Shown in pieces: positions 54,574-63,969 of a DNA stretch of 64,000 nucleotides. The notes below the pieces were generated by a model that was not told where the DNA came from, ran no database searches, and worked only from the letters and a program-made list of their open reading frames with translations. The DNA is taken from the NCBI GenBank assembly GCA_040403095.1, contig JBBALI010000016.1, positions 11,652 through 75,651 of the forward strand, read 5' to 3'. The first letter of the stretch is position 1. Each line of letters starts with the position of its first letter. A program made the translations under genes and the position numbers. The stretch is from JAQVCM01 sp040403095 (GTDB lineage: Bacteria > Bacteroidota > Bacteroidia > Flavobacteriales_D > Crocinitomicaceae).

Positions 54574-56757
54574 TTAATTCGCCATTTCACTCATGAATTT
54601 AATACGCATTAATCTCAATTCTTCTTCAGTATAGTCACCATCAAATTCCTTGTAAGCCTCAATGATGTCATCAGTTTCTGCTTCTTTGAAATAGTCGTAT
54701 ATTTCTTCCTGATTATCTTGGTCTAAAATGTCATCAATGTAATAATTGATATTTACTCTTGTCCCTGACGAAACAATTCCTTCTATCTCTTCAATTACTT
54801 CTTCAATGTTCTTTCCTTGTGCTTTTCCAATGTCTTCCAAAGGAAGTTTTCTGTCAATGTTTTGAATCAATTGGACTTTCAGAACTGATTTGTTGATCAG
54901 GGATTTAACAACCATGTCTTGTGGTCGTTCAATATCATTTTCCTCAACAAATGATTGAATTAAAGCTAAGAAAGGTTCTCCATATCTAGCTGCTTTTCCA
55001 GTTCCAACTCCTTGAATGTTTGTTAATTCATCCAAAGTAATTGGATATTGTAAACACATGTCTTTCAAAGAAGGTTCTTGGAAAATGACGAAAGGAGGAA
55101 TGTTTTTTTGCTTGGAAATAGATTTTCTCAAATCAACCAAAAGTTGGTATAAATCTTCATCAAATGCACCACCTTTTCCAGGAGTAACGATATCATTATC
55201 TTCACCGTCAGTACCAGTAAAAATTCTTTCTTTGATTAATAGGAAAGATGTTGGATTTTGAATAAAATCTTTTCCTTTATCAGTTAATTTTATCGTTCCA
55301 TAAGTCTCAATGTCTTTGGAAATAAAACCACCAACCAAACTTTGACGAATCACAGCATTCCAGAAATGTTCATCTTTGGCATTTCCTTTTCCAAAAAGAG
55401 GCAATTGGTCATGTCTGTAACTTTTAATGTCAGCAGTAATATTTCCTGCTATAAATGCACACAAATGTTTTGCTTTCTGTTGTTCTTCAAGTTCGGTTAC
55501 AGCGCCTAAAAGCAATGAAACGTACTCTTTTCCTTCTGAACGTTCTCTTGGGAATTTGCAGTTGTCACACATGCAATTGCATTCTGCTTCGTCAAATTGT
55601 TCTCCGAAATAGTGAAGAATATATTTTCTTCGACATACTGAAGTTTCGGTATACGAAACCATTTCATGCAATAATTGTTTTCCAATTTCTTGTTCAGCGA
55701 CTGGTTTCCCTTGAAGAAATTTTTCTAATTTTTCGATGTCTTTGTAGCTGTAAAAAACAACACATTCGCCTTCGCCACCATCACGTCCAGCTCTTCCTGT
55801 TTCTTGGTAATAACTTTCCAATGATTTTGGAATATCGTGGTGAATTACAAATCGTACATCTGGTTTATCAATTCCCATTCCAAATGCGATTGTAGCAACA
55901 ATTATACTTGTGTCTTCCATCAAGAACATGTCTTGGTGTTTTCCACGAGTAGCAGCGTCTAAACCTGCGTGGTATGGCAAAGCATTGATTCCATTTAATT
56001 GCAGTAATTCTGAAAGTTCTTCAACTTTTTTTCTACTCAAGCAATAAATGATTCCAGATTTTCCCTCTTTTGAACGAATGTAACGGATAATTTCCTTCTC
56101 AACATCTTTCTTTGGACGAATCTCATAATACAAGTTGTCTCTATTGAAGGAAGATTTGAATAAAATCGCGTCCAACATATTCAAGTTCTTCTGAATATCG
56201 AATTGAACTTTTGGTGTTGCTGTTGCAGTTAAAGCAATAATCGGAACATTGGAAATTTTTTCAAAAATCTCTCTCAATCTTCGATATTCTGGCCTGAAAT
56301 CATGGCCCCATTCTGAAATACAATGGGCTTCATCAATCGCAAAAAAAGAAATGTTCACTGACGTTAAAAAGTCAATGTATTCTTGTTTAGTCAAAGATTC
56401 AGGAGCAACGTATAACAATTTTGTTTTCCCAGCTTGAATGTCTGTTTTCACTCTGGTAATTTCTGCTTTGGATAATGACGAATTCAGAAAATGCGCCACA
56501 GATTCACTATCACTCACATTTCGAATAGCATCAACTTGATTTTTCATCAAGGCAATCAGCGGAGAAACAACAATCGCAGTTCCTTCTGATAATAATGCTG
56601 GTAATTGATAGCAAAGCGATTTACCGCCACCAGTGGGCATAATAACGAACGTGTTTTTTCCATTCAACACATTGTTTATTATGTCCTCTTGTTTTCCTTT
56701 AAAGCTATCGAATCCGAAATATGTGCGAAGTGCACCTTTAAGATCTGTTTGAACCAT
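54574..56757 (-). CDS. recQ: ATP-dependent DNA helicase RecQ
   Basis: A 727-residue helicase. Walker A TGGGKS (near residue 42-47), DEAH box in FAIDEAHCISEWGHDFRP, motif VI (YYQETGRAGRDG), the RecQ-C-terminal zinc cluster (CRRKYILHYFGEQFDEAECNCMCDNC, in parts) and an HRDC-type domain (PPFVIFQEPSLKDM) are present. The last 130 residues extend beyond the usual RecQ end and include an acidic helical tail. It unwinds recombination and replication intermediates. It is transcribed alone. Confidence 0.96.
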   Translation of the reverse strand: MVQTDLKGALRTYFGFDSFKGKQEDIINNVLNGKNTFVIMPTGGGKSLCYQLPALLSEGTAIVVSPLIALMKNQVDAIRNVSDSESVAHFLNSSLSKAEITRVKTDIQAGKTKLLYVAPESLTKQEYIDFLTSVNISFFAIDEAHCISEWGHDFRPEYRRLREIFEKISNVPIIALTATATPKVQFDIQKNLNMLDAILFKSSFNRDNLYYEIRPKKDVEKEIIRYIRSKEGKSGIIYCLSRKKVEELSELLQLNGINALPYHAGLDAATRGKHQDMFLMEDTSIIVATIAFGMGIDKPDVRFVIHHDIPKSLESYYQETGRAGRDGGEGECVVFYSYKDIEKLEKFLQGKPVAEQEIGKQLLHEMVSYTETSVCRRKYILHYFGEQFDEAECNCMCDNCKFPRERSEGKEYVSLLLGAVTELEEQQKAKHLCAFIAGNITADIKSYRHDQLPLFGKGNAKDEHFWNAVIRQSLVGGFISKDIETYGTIKLTDKGKDFIQNPTSFLLIKERIFTGTDGEDNDIVTPGKGGAFDEDLYQLLVDLRKSISKQKNIPPFVIFQEPSLKDMCLQYPITLDELTNIQGVGTGKAARYGEPFLALIQSFVEENDIERPQDMVVKSLINKSVLKVQLIQNIDRKLPLEDIGKAQGKNIEEVIEEIEGIVSSGTRVNINYYIDDILDQDNQEEIYDYFKEAETDDIIEAYKEFDGDYTEEELRLMRIKFMSEMAN

Positions 56758-56927
56758 GGATTTGTTAATTGAACTTTACCTGAAAGTTACAAAATTTTTA
56801 AGCGAAGTTACACAATTTGTAAGGTTATTTTACGATATTTTTTAATTAAAATTCTTTAATTAAGACTTTTTTTGAATTTAATCTGATTTGTAACAATTCA
56901 TTTATTCAATTTAAGCTACAGTTATTG

Positions 56928-56935
56928 TACATTTG
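56928..56935 (+). promoter_or_regulatory. -7 promoter element for tatC (TACATTTG)
   Basis: TAnnTTTG match 9 bases before the ATG at 56944, so the transcript would be nearly leaderless if that start is right. A start at 56968 (MSFLDHLEEL) would give a normal leader. Confidence 0.5.
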
Positions 56936-56943
56936 CACCCGAA

Positions 56944-57741
56944 ATGAAAGAAAAAGAAGGTAAAGAAATGTCATTCTTAGATCATCTTGAAGAATTAAGA
57001 TGGAGACTTGTGAGAAGCGCAGCTGTTGTGGTTGTTATTGCAATTGTTATCTGGATTTTTCAGGAGTGGATTATCGACAATGTTTTCCTTTCGATGAAAG
57101 ACCCTTCTTTTATTAGCTTCCGATTGATGTGTCAATATACTGGAATTTGTATTGAGGAAATCCCTGTGAAAATGCAAAGTACAACCATGGGTGGACAATT
57201 TGGTTACGCCATGATGATGAGTATGATTGGGGGCGTCGTACTGGCTTTTCCTTTTATTTTCTATCAATTGTGGTCTTTTGTGAAGCCAGGCTTGAAATCC
57301 AATGAAAGAACTGTCGTCAAAGGAATTGTTTTTTATGTGAGTTTGCTCTTTTTTCTTGGGATTTTATTTGGTTACTTCGTAGTTTCACCCATGTGTGTGC
57401 AGTTTTTTGGAACATATCAGATTTCGAAGAATATAGACAATATCTTCACGATTAACTCATATATGAGTACAATCATTTCAACGGTTTTTTACTCAGGACT
57501 ACTCTTTTTACTACCTGTTGTAGCCTATTTAATGGCGAAATTGGGAATCATTACTGCTGCTTTTTTGAAAAAATACAGAAAACATGCAATAGTTGGAGTA
57601 TTGATTTTATCTGCAGTAATCACACCGCCTGATATGATAAGCCAAATCATTGTTTCGATTCCAATTTTGTTGCTCTACGAAATAAGTATTTGGGTTACTG
57701 GAAGCGTAGAAAAAACGCGTGCCAAAGAAAGTATCGTATAA
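56944..57741 (+). CDS. tatC: Sec-independent protein translocase TatC
   Basis: A 265-residue inner-membrane protein with six hydrophobic segments. The signature MSFLDHLEELRWRL and the central FYQLWSFVKPGLKSNER are those of TatC, which recognises twin-arginine signal peptides. An N-terminal KEKEGKE extension precedes the conserved start. No tatA is next to it. The next gene starts 53 bases after its stop from its own promoter. Confidence 0.95.
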   Translation: MKEKEGKEMSFLDHLEELRWRLVRSAAVVVVIAIVIWIFQEWIIDNVFLSMKDPSFISFRLMCQYTGICIEEIPVKMQSTTMGGQFGYAMMMSMIGGVVLAFPFIFYQLWSFVKPGLKSNERTVVKGIVFYVSLLFFLGILFGYFVVSPMCVQFFGTYQISKNIDNIFTINSYMSTIISTVFYSGLLFLLPVVAYLMAKLGIITAAFLKKYRKHAIVGVLILSAVITPPDMISQIIVSIPILLLYEISIWVTGSVEKTRAKESIV

Positions 57742-57775
57742 TTTATTTTTTGAAGTTTAACTGGCTTGATTTTTG

Positions 57776-57783
57776 TACCTTTG
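57776..57783 (+). promoter_or_regulatory. -7 promoter element for the DUF5686 protein
   Basis: TACCTTTG lies 11 bases before the ATG at 57795. The transcript would begin after the alternative ATG at 57786, which supports 57795. Confidence 0.55.
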
Positions 57784-57794
57784 GGATGAGAATT

Positions 57795-60254
57795 ATGAAA
57801 AATTATTTGCTCATTTTTACATTTTTGGGAATCTTTTTTAATTCATTTTCCCAACAAACTAAGGTGTTTGGTAAAGTTACTGATGAAGTGACTGGAGAAA
57901 CCTTACCTTTTGTTAAGGTGAAATTTTATCTTTCTAAAATGGGTACTTCAGCGGATACTATTGGAAATTATTCAATAGAAACCTACTATGCCACAGATAG
58001 TTTACAGTTTATTTTCTTGGGTTATAAAACCAAAACAGTCGCTGTCAAACTTGATCAAGCACAAGAAATCAATATTACCCTTAGACCAGAAGTTGAGGAA
58101 CTAGAAACTTTTTTTGTAAGACCTCCTGATGAATTGCCATCTATAACTTTACACAAGAAAATTGTTGCAAATAAACGAATAAATAACAAGGAGAAATTGA
58201 CTTCATATGATTATGAAGTTTACAATAAAATGCAACTTGACCTCAATAATATTGGTGATAAATTTACTGAAAGAGGATTAATTCAACGTTTAGATGTGGT
58301 GATGGATTATCTTGATTCTACCGATGATGGATCCACATACTTGCCAGTGCTATTAAGTGAATCAATTTCTGATTTTCATTTCAGAAACAATCCTAAAAAG
58401 AAAAAAGAAATTATCAAAGCTTCAAAAGTTTCTGGTATAGAAAACATTCAAATCAATCAACTGTTGGGTGATATGTATTTGGACATGAATATATATGACA
58501 ATTACATTAATCTTTTTCAACGGTCCTTTGTAAGTCCGATTGCTAATATTGCCCGCTCGTATTACAAATTTGTGCTAACCGATTCTACTTATATTGACAA
58601 CAAATGGTGCTATAAATTGACTTTTCAGCCTAAACGAACTGGTGATATGACCTTTTCTGGTGAAATGTGGATTCACGATTCTACCTATGCAGTAAAAAGT
58701 ATCAAAGCAAATTTGTCTCCTTGGGCGAATATCAATTATGTGCAAGACATGTATTTTGAGCAAGAATTTGAACAAGTTGAAAAAGAAGTTTGGATGCAAG
58801 TTCGCGAAAAAATGATTGTTGATTTTAAGTTTACTGATAAATCAAAATTGTACGGTTTTTTTGCAAGAAAATTATCCTCCAGAAAAGACTTCGTAATCAA
58901 TCAGCCACATGATGATGCCTTTTATAACGCTGATAATACAATAGAATATTTGGATAGTGCCTTGACAAGATCCAAAGATTATTGGGTCGAGCACCGTCAT
59001 GAATCCTTGTCTGCCCAAGAAGCTGGTATTGACAAAATGGTTGATTCTTTAAATAATACTACATTTTTCAAAACTTTGAAGAAGCTTTCATACATGGGAG
59101 CAACAGGATATTTTCCATTGGGAAAAATTGAAATTGGAAGTGCCTTTAGTTTGTTTAGCATCAATCCAATTGAATCATATAGAGTTGGACTTGCCTTAAG
59201 AACATCCAATGATTTCTCAAGAAGAATCGAACTTGGAGGAAGAATTGCTTATGGTTTTGGTGATGAAAGATTTAAATATGGTGCTTCAATAAGATACAAT
59301 TTGACTCCTAAGAAAAGAGGAATGTTGACTACGTTTTACAATTATGATATTGAACAAATTGGGGTTTCTCCTACTGCTGCCTCTGTTGGCTCAACTTTCA
59401 ATACGCTTTTCAGAACTGGTCCGCTTAATAAATTGACATTTGTAGAAAAAGCGGGGATAAATTTGGAAAAAGACATCAAAAAAGATTTGATTCTCTATGG
59501 TGGTTTTGAATGGAAGGAATACACTGCACTTGGTCTAGCGAATTATCAAAAAAGATCTTTGGATGGCACGATTGTGAATATTCCTAGAATTCAAACTTCT
59601 GAATTTACCTTGAGAATGCGTTGGACCAAAGATGAAGAATTTATTTCTGGGGCATTTGACCGGTCCTCTATTGGTTCAAAGTATCCAATTTTTTCTTTGC
59701 AAGGAATTTTTGGTGTAAAAGGAATTTTCGGCAGTGATTACAATTATCAAAAATTTGAATTTCAAATGGAGCATACTAGGAATGTGGGTGTTTTAGGTCG
59801 ATTAAGATATGGTTTTACTGCAGGTTATATTTCTGGAACTGCAGCATATCCATTCTTGAAAGTTCACGAAGGAAATCAATCCTATTGGCTGTTGACAAGT
59901 ACTTTTAACAAATTGAACTATTTTGAATTTATTTCCGATAAATATGTTGGTGGACTTGTGGAGCAACATTGGCAGGGTTTACTTTTTGACAGAATTCCAT
60001 TGGTCAAAAAAATGAAATGGAGATTGGTTACCACAGGAAGAATCGTTTATGGTTCAATTGATTCTAAACATTCTGGAGAAATGATTTTGCCCACTTTTAC
60101 CAAGCAGTTTGGAAAAGTTCCATATACTGAATTGGCTGCTGGAATTGAGAATATTTTTAAGTTCGGTAGAATTGATTTGGTTTATCGTGTAACTCATTTA
60201 GATCCAGGGATGAGTCCGATTGGAATTCGTGCAAGGATGACTTTCAGTTTCTAA
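57795..60254 (+). CDS. DUF5686 outer-membrane protein with CarboxypepD_reg-like domain
   Basis: An 819-residue protein with a signal peptide (KNYLLIFTFLGIFFNSFSQ), an N-terminal carboxypeptidase regulatory-like beta sandwich (VFGKVTDEVTGETLPFVKVKF; residues about 20-105), a DUF5686 region, and a C-terminal barrel-like part that ends in Phe (IRARMTFSF). Similar Bacteroidota proteins are predicted outer-membrane components. The ATG at 57795 follows a TACCTTTG promoter; upstream ATGs read into tatC. The role is not known. Confidence 0.88.
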   Translation: MKNYLLIFTFLGIFFNSFSQQTKVFGKVTDEVTGETLPFVKVKFYLSKMGTSADTIGNYSIETYYATDSLQFIFLGYKTKTVAVKLDQAQEINITLRPEVEELETFFVRPPDELPSITLHKKIVANKRINNKEKLTSYDYEVYNKMQLDLNNIGDKFTERGLIQRLDVVMDYLDSTDDGSTYLPVLLSESISDFHFRNNPKKKKEIIKASKVSGIENIQINQLLGDMYLDMNIYDNYINLFQRSFVSPIANIARSYYKFVLTDSTYIDNKWCYKLTFQPKRTGDMTFSGEMWIHDSTYAVKSIKANLSPWANINYVQDMYFEQEFEQVEKEVWMQVREKMIVDFKFTDKSKLYGFFARKLSSRKDFVINQPHDDAFYNADNTIEYLDSALTRSKDYWVEHRHESLSAQEAGIDKMVDSLNNTTFFKTLKKLSYMGATGYFPLGKIEIGSAFSLFSINPIESYRVGLALRTSNDFSRRIELGGRIAYGFGDERFKYGASIRYNLTPKKRGMLTTFYNYDIEQIGVSPTAASVGSTFNTLFRTGPLNKLTFVEKAGINLEKDIKKDLILYGGFEWKEYTALGLANYQKRSLDGTIVNIPRIQTSEFTLRMRWTKDEEFISGAFDRSSIGSKYPIFSLQGIFGVKGIFGSDYNYQKFEFQMEHTRNVGVLGRLRYGFTAGYISGTAAYPFLKVHEGNQSYWLLTSTFNKLNYFEFISDKYVGGLVEQHWQGLLFDRIPLVKKMKWRLVTTGRIVYGSIDSKHSGEMILPTFTKQFGKVPYTELAAGIENIFKFGRIDLVYRVTHLDPGMSPIGIRARMTFSF

Positions 60255-60296
60255 TTCATTGTTTCTTCTTATTTTTGAATCTAAATTAGCCAACAA

Positions 60297-61031
60297 GTGA
60301 AATTATACACACAGGAAATAAAAAAGACATACAAAGGTAGAGGCGTTGTTAAAGGCGTCACTGTTGAAGTAAATCAAGGTGAAATTGTGGGTTTACTTGG
60401 TCCAAATGGCGCGGGAAAAACTACTTCTTTTTACATGATTGTTGGTTTGGTAAAACCTGACGAAGGTTCAGTCTTTTTGGATGATATCGATATCACCAAT
60501 TATCCAATGTACAAAAGAGCCCAATTAGGAATTGGATATTTGCCTCAAGAAGTTTCTGTTTTTCGTAAATTGAGTGTAGAAGATAATATTCTGGCTATTC
60601 TAGAAATGACTGATTTGACAAAGCCACAACGGACAGAAAGATTAGAGCAATTGTTGGAGGAATTCAGTTTGACTCACGTGAGAAAAAATCTTGGAAATAG
60701 ACTTTCAGGAGGAGAGAAAAGGAGAACAGAAATTGCACGTGCTTTGGCAACCAATCCTAAATTTGTTTTGTTAGATGAACCATTTGCAGGTGTTGACCCT
60801 ATTGCGGTTGAAGATATTCAAAGTATTGTTGCAGACTTACGCAAGAAAAATATTGGAATTTTAATTACAGATCACAACGTTCAAGAAACTTTATCAATAA
60901 CAGATCGCGCTTATTTATTATTTGAGGGGTCGATTTTGAAATCAGGTACAGCTGAAGAATTAGCTTCGGATGAACAAGTTAGAAAAGTATATTTGGGACA
61001 GAATTTTGAATTAAGAAGAAAAAACATTTGA
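60297..61031 (+). CDS. lptB: LPS export ABC transporter ATP-binding protein LptB
   Basis: A 244-residue ATPase that drives LPS transport from the inner membrane. Walker A GPNGAGKTT (35-43), the LptB-type Q-loop PQEVSVFRKLSVEDNI, signature RLSGGEKRRTEIARAL and FVLLDEPFAGVDPIAVEDIQ (near 157-176) are classical LptB. The start codon is GTG. It is 42 bases after the DUF5686 gene, on the same strand; other lpt genes are not here. Confidence 0.95.
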   Translation: MKLYTQEIKKTYKGRGVVKGVTVEVNQGEIVGLLGPNGAGKTTSFYMIVGLVKPDEGSVFLDDIDITNYPMYKRAQLGIGYLPQEVSVFRKLSVEDNILAILEMTDLTKPQRTERLEQLLEEFSLTHVRKNLGNRLSGGEKRRTEIARALATNPKFVLLDEPFAGVDPIAVEDIQSIVADLRKKNIGILITDHNVQETLSITDRAYLLFEGSILKSGTAEELASDEQVRKVYLGQNFELRRKNI

Positions 61032-61047
61032 ATTTGTTGACTTAATT

Positions 61048-62070
61048 TTAATCAAAAAGTCTCATATTCAAATTGCTGAATGAGTGAATACGTTTGAAAT
61101 ATTTTGCCCATAAAATACTTCCGCGATAAAGTCCTGTTTTATTAAATTCTACCTTCGTTTTCTTTAATTCTTTCCTTTTTTTAAGCATGTTATTGATGTG
61201 CTTGTAAAAATCTACATGCGCTGTAAATACTGCCCAAAAGTGGCTAGGTTTTCCTGAAAAAAGAAACATCATTGCAGCAACTCCATCTAGTAACATTCGG
61301 TAAAACAGCTTGGGAAATAGCCAACCAGCGTGGTTTTTGGTAATCATGTACAAACTATTTCTAAAATTCAAATAGGTTTTTTTGGGGGAGAAGTAATTCA
61401 ATGTCCCCCCACCAACATGATAAACTTCTGAAGAAGGAATAATTTTGAAAGCGAATCCCAATTTTTTAATTCTCCAGCATAAATCGATTTCTTCCATGTG
61501 CGCGAAAAAAAGTTCGTCAAATCCACCTACTTTGTGGTACAATTCAGATCGAATCAACATACAAGCGCCTGAAGTCCAGAAAACTTCAGCCTCTCCATCA
61601 TATTGAAGTGTGTCTTTTTCAGTTTCGTTGAAAATCCTTCCTCTACAAAATGGATAATAATTGTGGTCTAAATATCCTCCAGCTGCTCCTGCATGTTCAA
61701 ATTTTGTTTTGTCTCCATAAGACAAAACTTTTGGTTGACACCCAGCGACATTTGAATTTTCCATTGATTTTAAAAGTGGAATCAACCAATTTTCACTCAC
61801 TTCAACATCACTATTGAGCAATAAATAAAATGTACTATCGACTTTTTTTAAGGCATCATTGTATCCTTTTGCAAAACCACCATTTTGATCATTCTGGATG
61901 ATTTCAATAGTGGGGAATTCATTGCACAAGAAAGAAACGGATTCATCAGACGAAGCATTGTCAGCCACAATAATTCTAGCATCTCCAGAATATTTAATAA
62001 CACTTGGGAGAAAGTCTTTTAAAAAATGTTTTCCATTCCAATTAAGGATGACAATCGCAATTTGATTCAA
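61048..62070 (-). CDS. Family 2 glycosyltransferase
   Basis: A 340-residue GT2 enzyme. The start IAIVILNWNGKHFLKDFLPS, VADNASSDES, LLLNSDVEV (the DxD-type metal site) and FFAHMEEIDLCWRIKKLG are typical of rhamnosyl-type GT2 transferases. Hydrophobic/aromatic C-terminal residues suggest membrane association. It is 9 bases after the GWxTD gene on the same strand, and together they may form an operon. Substrate unknown. Confidence 0.93.
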   Translation of the reverse strand: MNQIAIVILNWNGKHFLKDFLPSVIKYSGDARIIVADNASSDESVSFLCNEFPTIEIIQNDQNGGFAKGYNDALKKVDSTFYLLLNSDVEVSENWLIPLLKSMENSNVAGCQPKVLSYGDKTKFEHAGAAGGYLDHNYYPFCRGRIFNETEKDTLQYDGEAEVFWTSGACMLIRSELYHKVGGFDELFFAHMEEIDLCWRIKKLGFAFKIIPSSEVYHVGGGTLNYFSPKKTYLNFRNSLYMITKNHAGWLFPKLFYRMLLDGVAAMMFLFSGKPSHFWAVFTAHVDFYKHINNMLKKRKELKKTKVEFNKTGLYRGSILWAKYFKRIHSFSNLNMRLFD

Positions 62071-62079
62071 AGGAACTTT

Positions 62080-63528
62080 TTATTTTTGTTGAAATAATTC
62101 TAGACTTTCTCCACCATAATGACTGTTATTACCGTCGTTTGGATCATCGATATTTCTATTTGGAGAATTTCTTTTTGCAAGTGCCTGTTGCCAACGATAA
62201 TTTTGTAGTTCGCCAATCATGTCACAGTGTAATAACTTATAGTTATTGTTAACTAAATCAGGATTATAGAAAATGAATCTTTTGTTTGAATATTGTTTAA
62301 TTTTATCGTATTGCCAAATTTCATATGGATAATCCGAAGGAGAACTTTCGCGGGTAATGATATAGTTTGGTGCCCCATATTGTAAATAAACACGACCTCT
62401 ATCTGTTTCAAATCCTTCTAAAAAATTATTAGAGAACAATCTTTCTACCAATTGCACTTGTCCCTTGTATTGCATCCAAGCATCGTATGCTTTCATTCCG
62501 TGAGAACTTAAAACCCAATATGCTTGAATATATTTTCTAGATTGATCGCTGTCCTTTTTCTTTAAAATGCTGATGATATTCTTTATTTCTGCAGGTTTAG
62601 AAATGGGAATCAAACTTTCCATGTAATAAAATACACTGTCGTTGGTGATTGAAGATTGAAAAGCAGGATCTAAAACAATATTTTCCGAAGCAATTGCTTC
62701 TGTGATTTCATTGGAACGTTCAAAAAAGTAGTCCACTTTTGCCAATTCTTGATTGTCTTTGGAGATCAAGGTGTACTGCAATGTGTATTCTCCAGAAGGC
62801 AGTTTTGCAATGTCGATTACCCGCACAACCGGTTGTATTTGATTTACTTCATGTTTGGAAAAACGAGTAAATTCTTCTATTTCTAATTTTGATTTTGTTT
62901 GAAAAATCGTTTGCTTTACACCAATGGCTTGAACAGATTTCTCAGGATGATAGATTTCAAAATAGACAGGTAAAGTATTCGCTTCTGTCGTAAAATAATT
63001 GGAAATTCGAGGAATCATTTCATAACCTGATTTTGTGAAAACACTGGTCGAATCTGTTCTTGTCATCGTTTCAGAAACCTGAATATCTGAAAAAGAAGGT
63101 TTTGAGCTTAGGTCTCTAATTTCAATTTGTTGTTTTCCTGACATTGGCTCATTTGTAGCATTCAAATCTTGAAGTGAAACTTCCAATTCATAGTTTCCTG
63201 GTTGTAAAGCGAATCTCTTTAAATCAAAAAAGTCTTCTACGATACTGTCTCTCATCAATGGTGTTTGCAATCGGTAAGCATCAGATGCAATAATTTTATC
63301 ATTTGATTTAATTGATAATTGAATCGCCACTTCACCTTGTAAACCACCATCAACACCTTTGTATTTGAGTGATAGCCCAAGAAATTGTAATTGAACTTCA
63401 ACATAATTTCCTATTGAACTTTCATAAAAGACTTTATGATCTAAGTATGCTTTTAATTGCTTGTTTTTTTGCGCATTAAGCACAATAGAAAAGCTTAGAA
63501 AAATGAATAAAAATAAAAATCGTTTCAT
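62080..63528 (-). CDS. GWxTD-domain protein
   Basis: A 482-residue exported protein (signal KRFLFLFIFLSFSIVLNAQ). A beta-rich middle is followed by the GWxTD-type signature GFETDRGRVYLQYGAPNYI near residue 380-400 and by YPYEIWQYDKI, RFIFYNP and LLHCDMIGE. In many Bacteroidota this domain is found in secreted proteins of unknown function. The central W of the motif is F here. First gene of a unit with the GT2 glycosyltransferase. Confidence 0.87.
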   Translation of the reverse strand: MKRFLFLFIFLSFSIVLNAQKNKQLKAYLDHKVFYESSIGNYVEVQLQFLGLSLKYKGVDGGLQGEVAIQLSIKSNDKIIASDAYRLQTPLMRDSIVEDFFDLKRFALQPGNYELEVSLQDLNATNEPMSGKQQIEIRDLSSKPSFSDIQVSETMTRTDSTSVFTKSGYEMIPRISNYFTTEANTLPVYFEIYHPEKSVQAIGVKQTIFQTKSKLEIEEFTRFSKHEVNQIQPVVRVIDIAKLPSGEYTLQYTLISKDNQELAKVDYFFERSNEITEAIASENIVLDPAFQSSITNDSVFYYMESLIPISKPAEIKNIISILKKKDSDQSRKYIQAYWVLSSHGMKAYDAWMQYKGQVQLVERLFSNNFLEGFETDRGRVYLQYGAPNYIITRESSPSDYPYEIWQYDKIKQYSNKRFIFYNPDLVNNNYKLLHCDMIGELQNYRWQQALAKRNSPNRNIDDPNDGNNSHYGGESLELFQQK

Positions 63529-63767
63529 TTCAGAATTATTTTAGAAGTCAAATAAAAACTTGAAAACTTAACTTAAATCTCAATATTTCAACTTTGACCA
63601 ATGAATTACAGTTGAAAGGTATAAAATTACTAAGAATTTATGGAATGTTTGCGCTATTATTGAGCTAAATGCCTAATTCGGACTGTGAACGGTTTGATTT
63701 TATATAAATTAATCAGCTGTTTTTCAGTGATTAATTATTTTTTTTTAATCTTTTTTTAATTTTATGC

Positions 63768-63797
63768 TTGTCAGTATTCAAAGTATTGCTAATTTTG
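63768..63797 (+). promoter_or_regulatory. Promoter of tRNA-Ser (TTG-N19-TAATTTTG)
   Basis: TTG (63768-63770), 19 bases, then TAATTTTG (63790-63797). This is an excellent fit to the Bacteroidota -33/-7 consensus, with the tRNA beginning about 6 bases after it. Confidence 0.7.
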
Positions 63798-63802
63798 CCC
63801 CC

Positions 63803-63890
63803 GGAGAATTGGCAGAGTGGTCGATTGCGGCAGTCTTGAAAACTGTTGTACCGAGAGGTACCGTAGGTTCGAATCCTACATTCTCCGCCA
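63803..63890 (+). tRNA. tRNA-Ser (anticodon TGA)
   Basis: A cloverleaf of 88 bases including an encoded CCA (63888-63890). Acceptor stem GGAGAAT (63803-63809) pairs with ATTCTCC (63880-63886), discriminator G. The anticodon TGA is at 63837-63839, giving codons read as serine. A long variable arm (GTACC GAGA GGTAC) confirms class II tRNA-Ser. T-arm GTAGG-TTCGAAT-CCTAC. Confidence 0.97.
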
Positions 63891-63922
63891 AAAGAGTCTT
63901 GTTTTCAAGACTCTTTTTTTTT
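63890..63922 (+). terminator. Intrinsic terminator after tRNA-Ser
   Basis: AAAAGAGTCTTG pairs with CAAGACTCTTTT around a 4-base loop, then a run of Ts. The stem abuts the encoded CCA. Confidence 0.88.
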
Positions 63923-63939
63923 GCCTAAAATTTGGATGA

Positions 63940-63969
63940 ATCAAGTCAAAAATGGATCAAGTCAAAAAT
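63940..63969. repeat. Two-copy 16-base direct repeat
   Basis: ATCAAGTCAAAAAT occurs at 63940-63953 and 63956-63969, separated by GG. It lies directly downstream of the tRNA-Ser terminator. Confidence 0.6.

Noticed and set aside
54574..56757. RecQ as part of a defence island
   Set aside because: It is a full-length housekeeping-type RecQ, transcribed alone between core genes, with no nuclease or restriction genes beside it.
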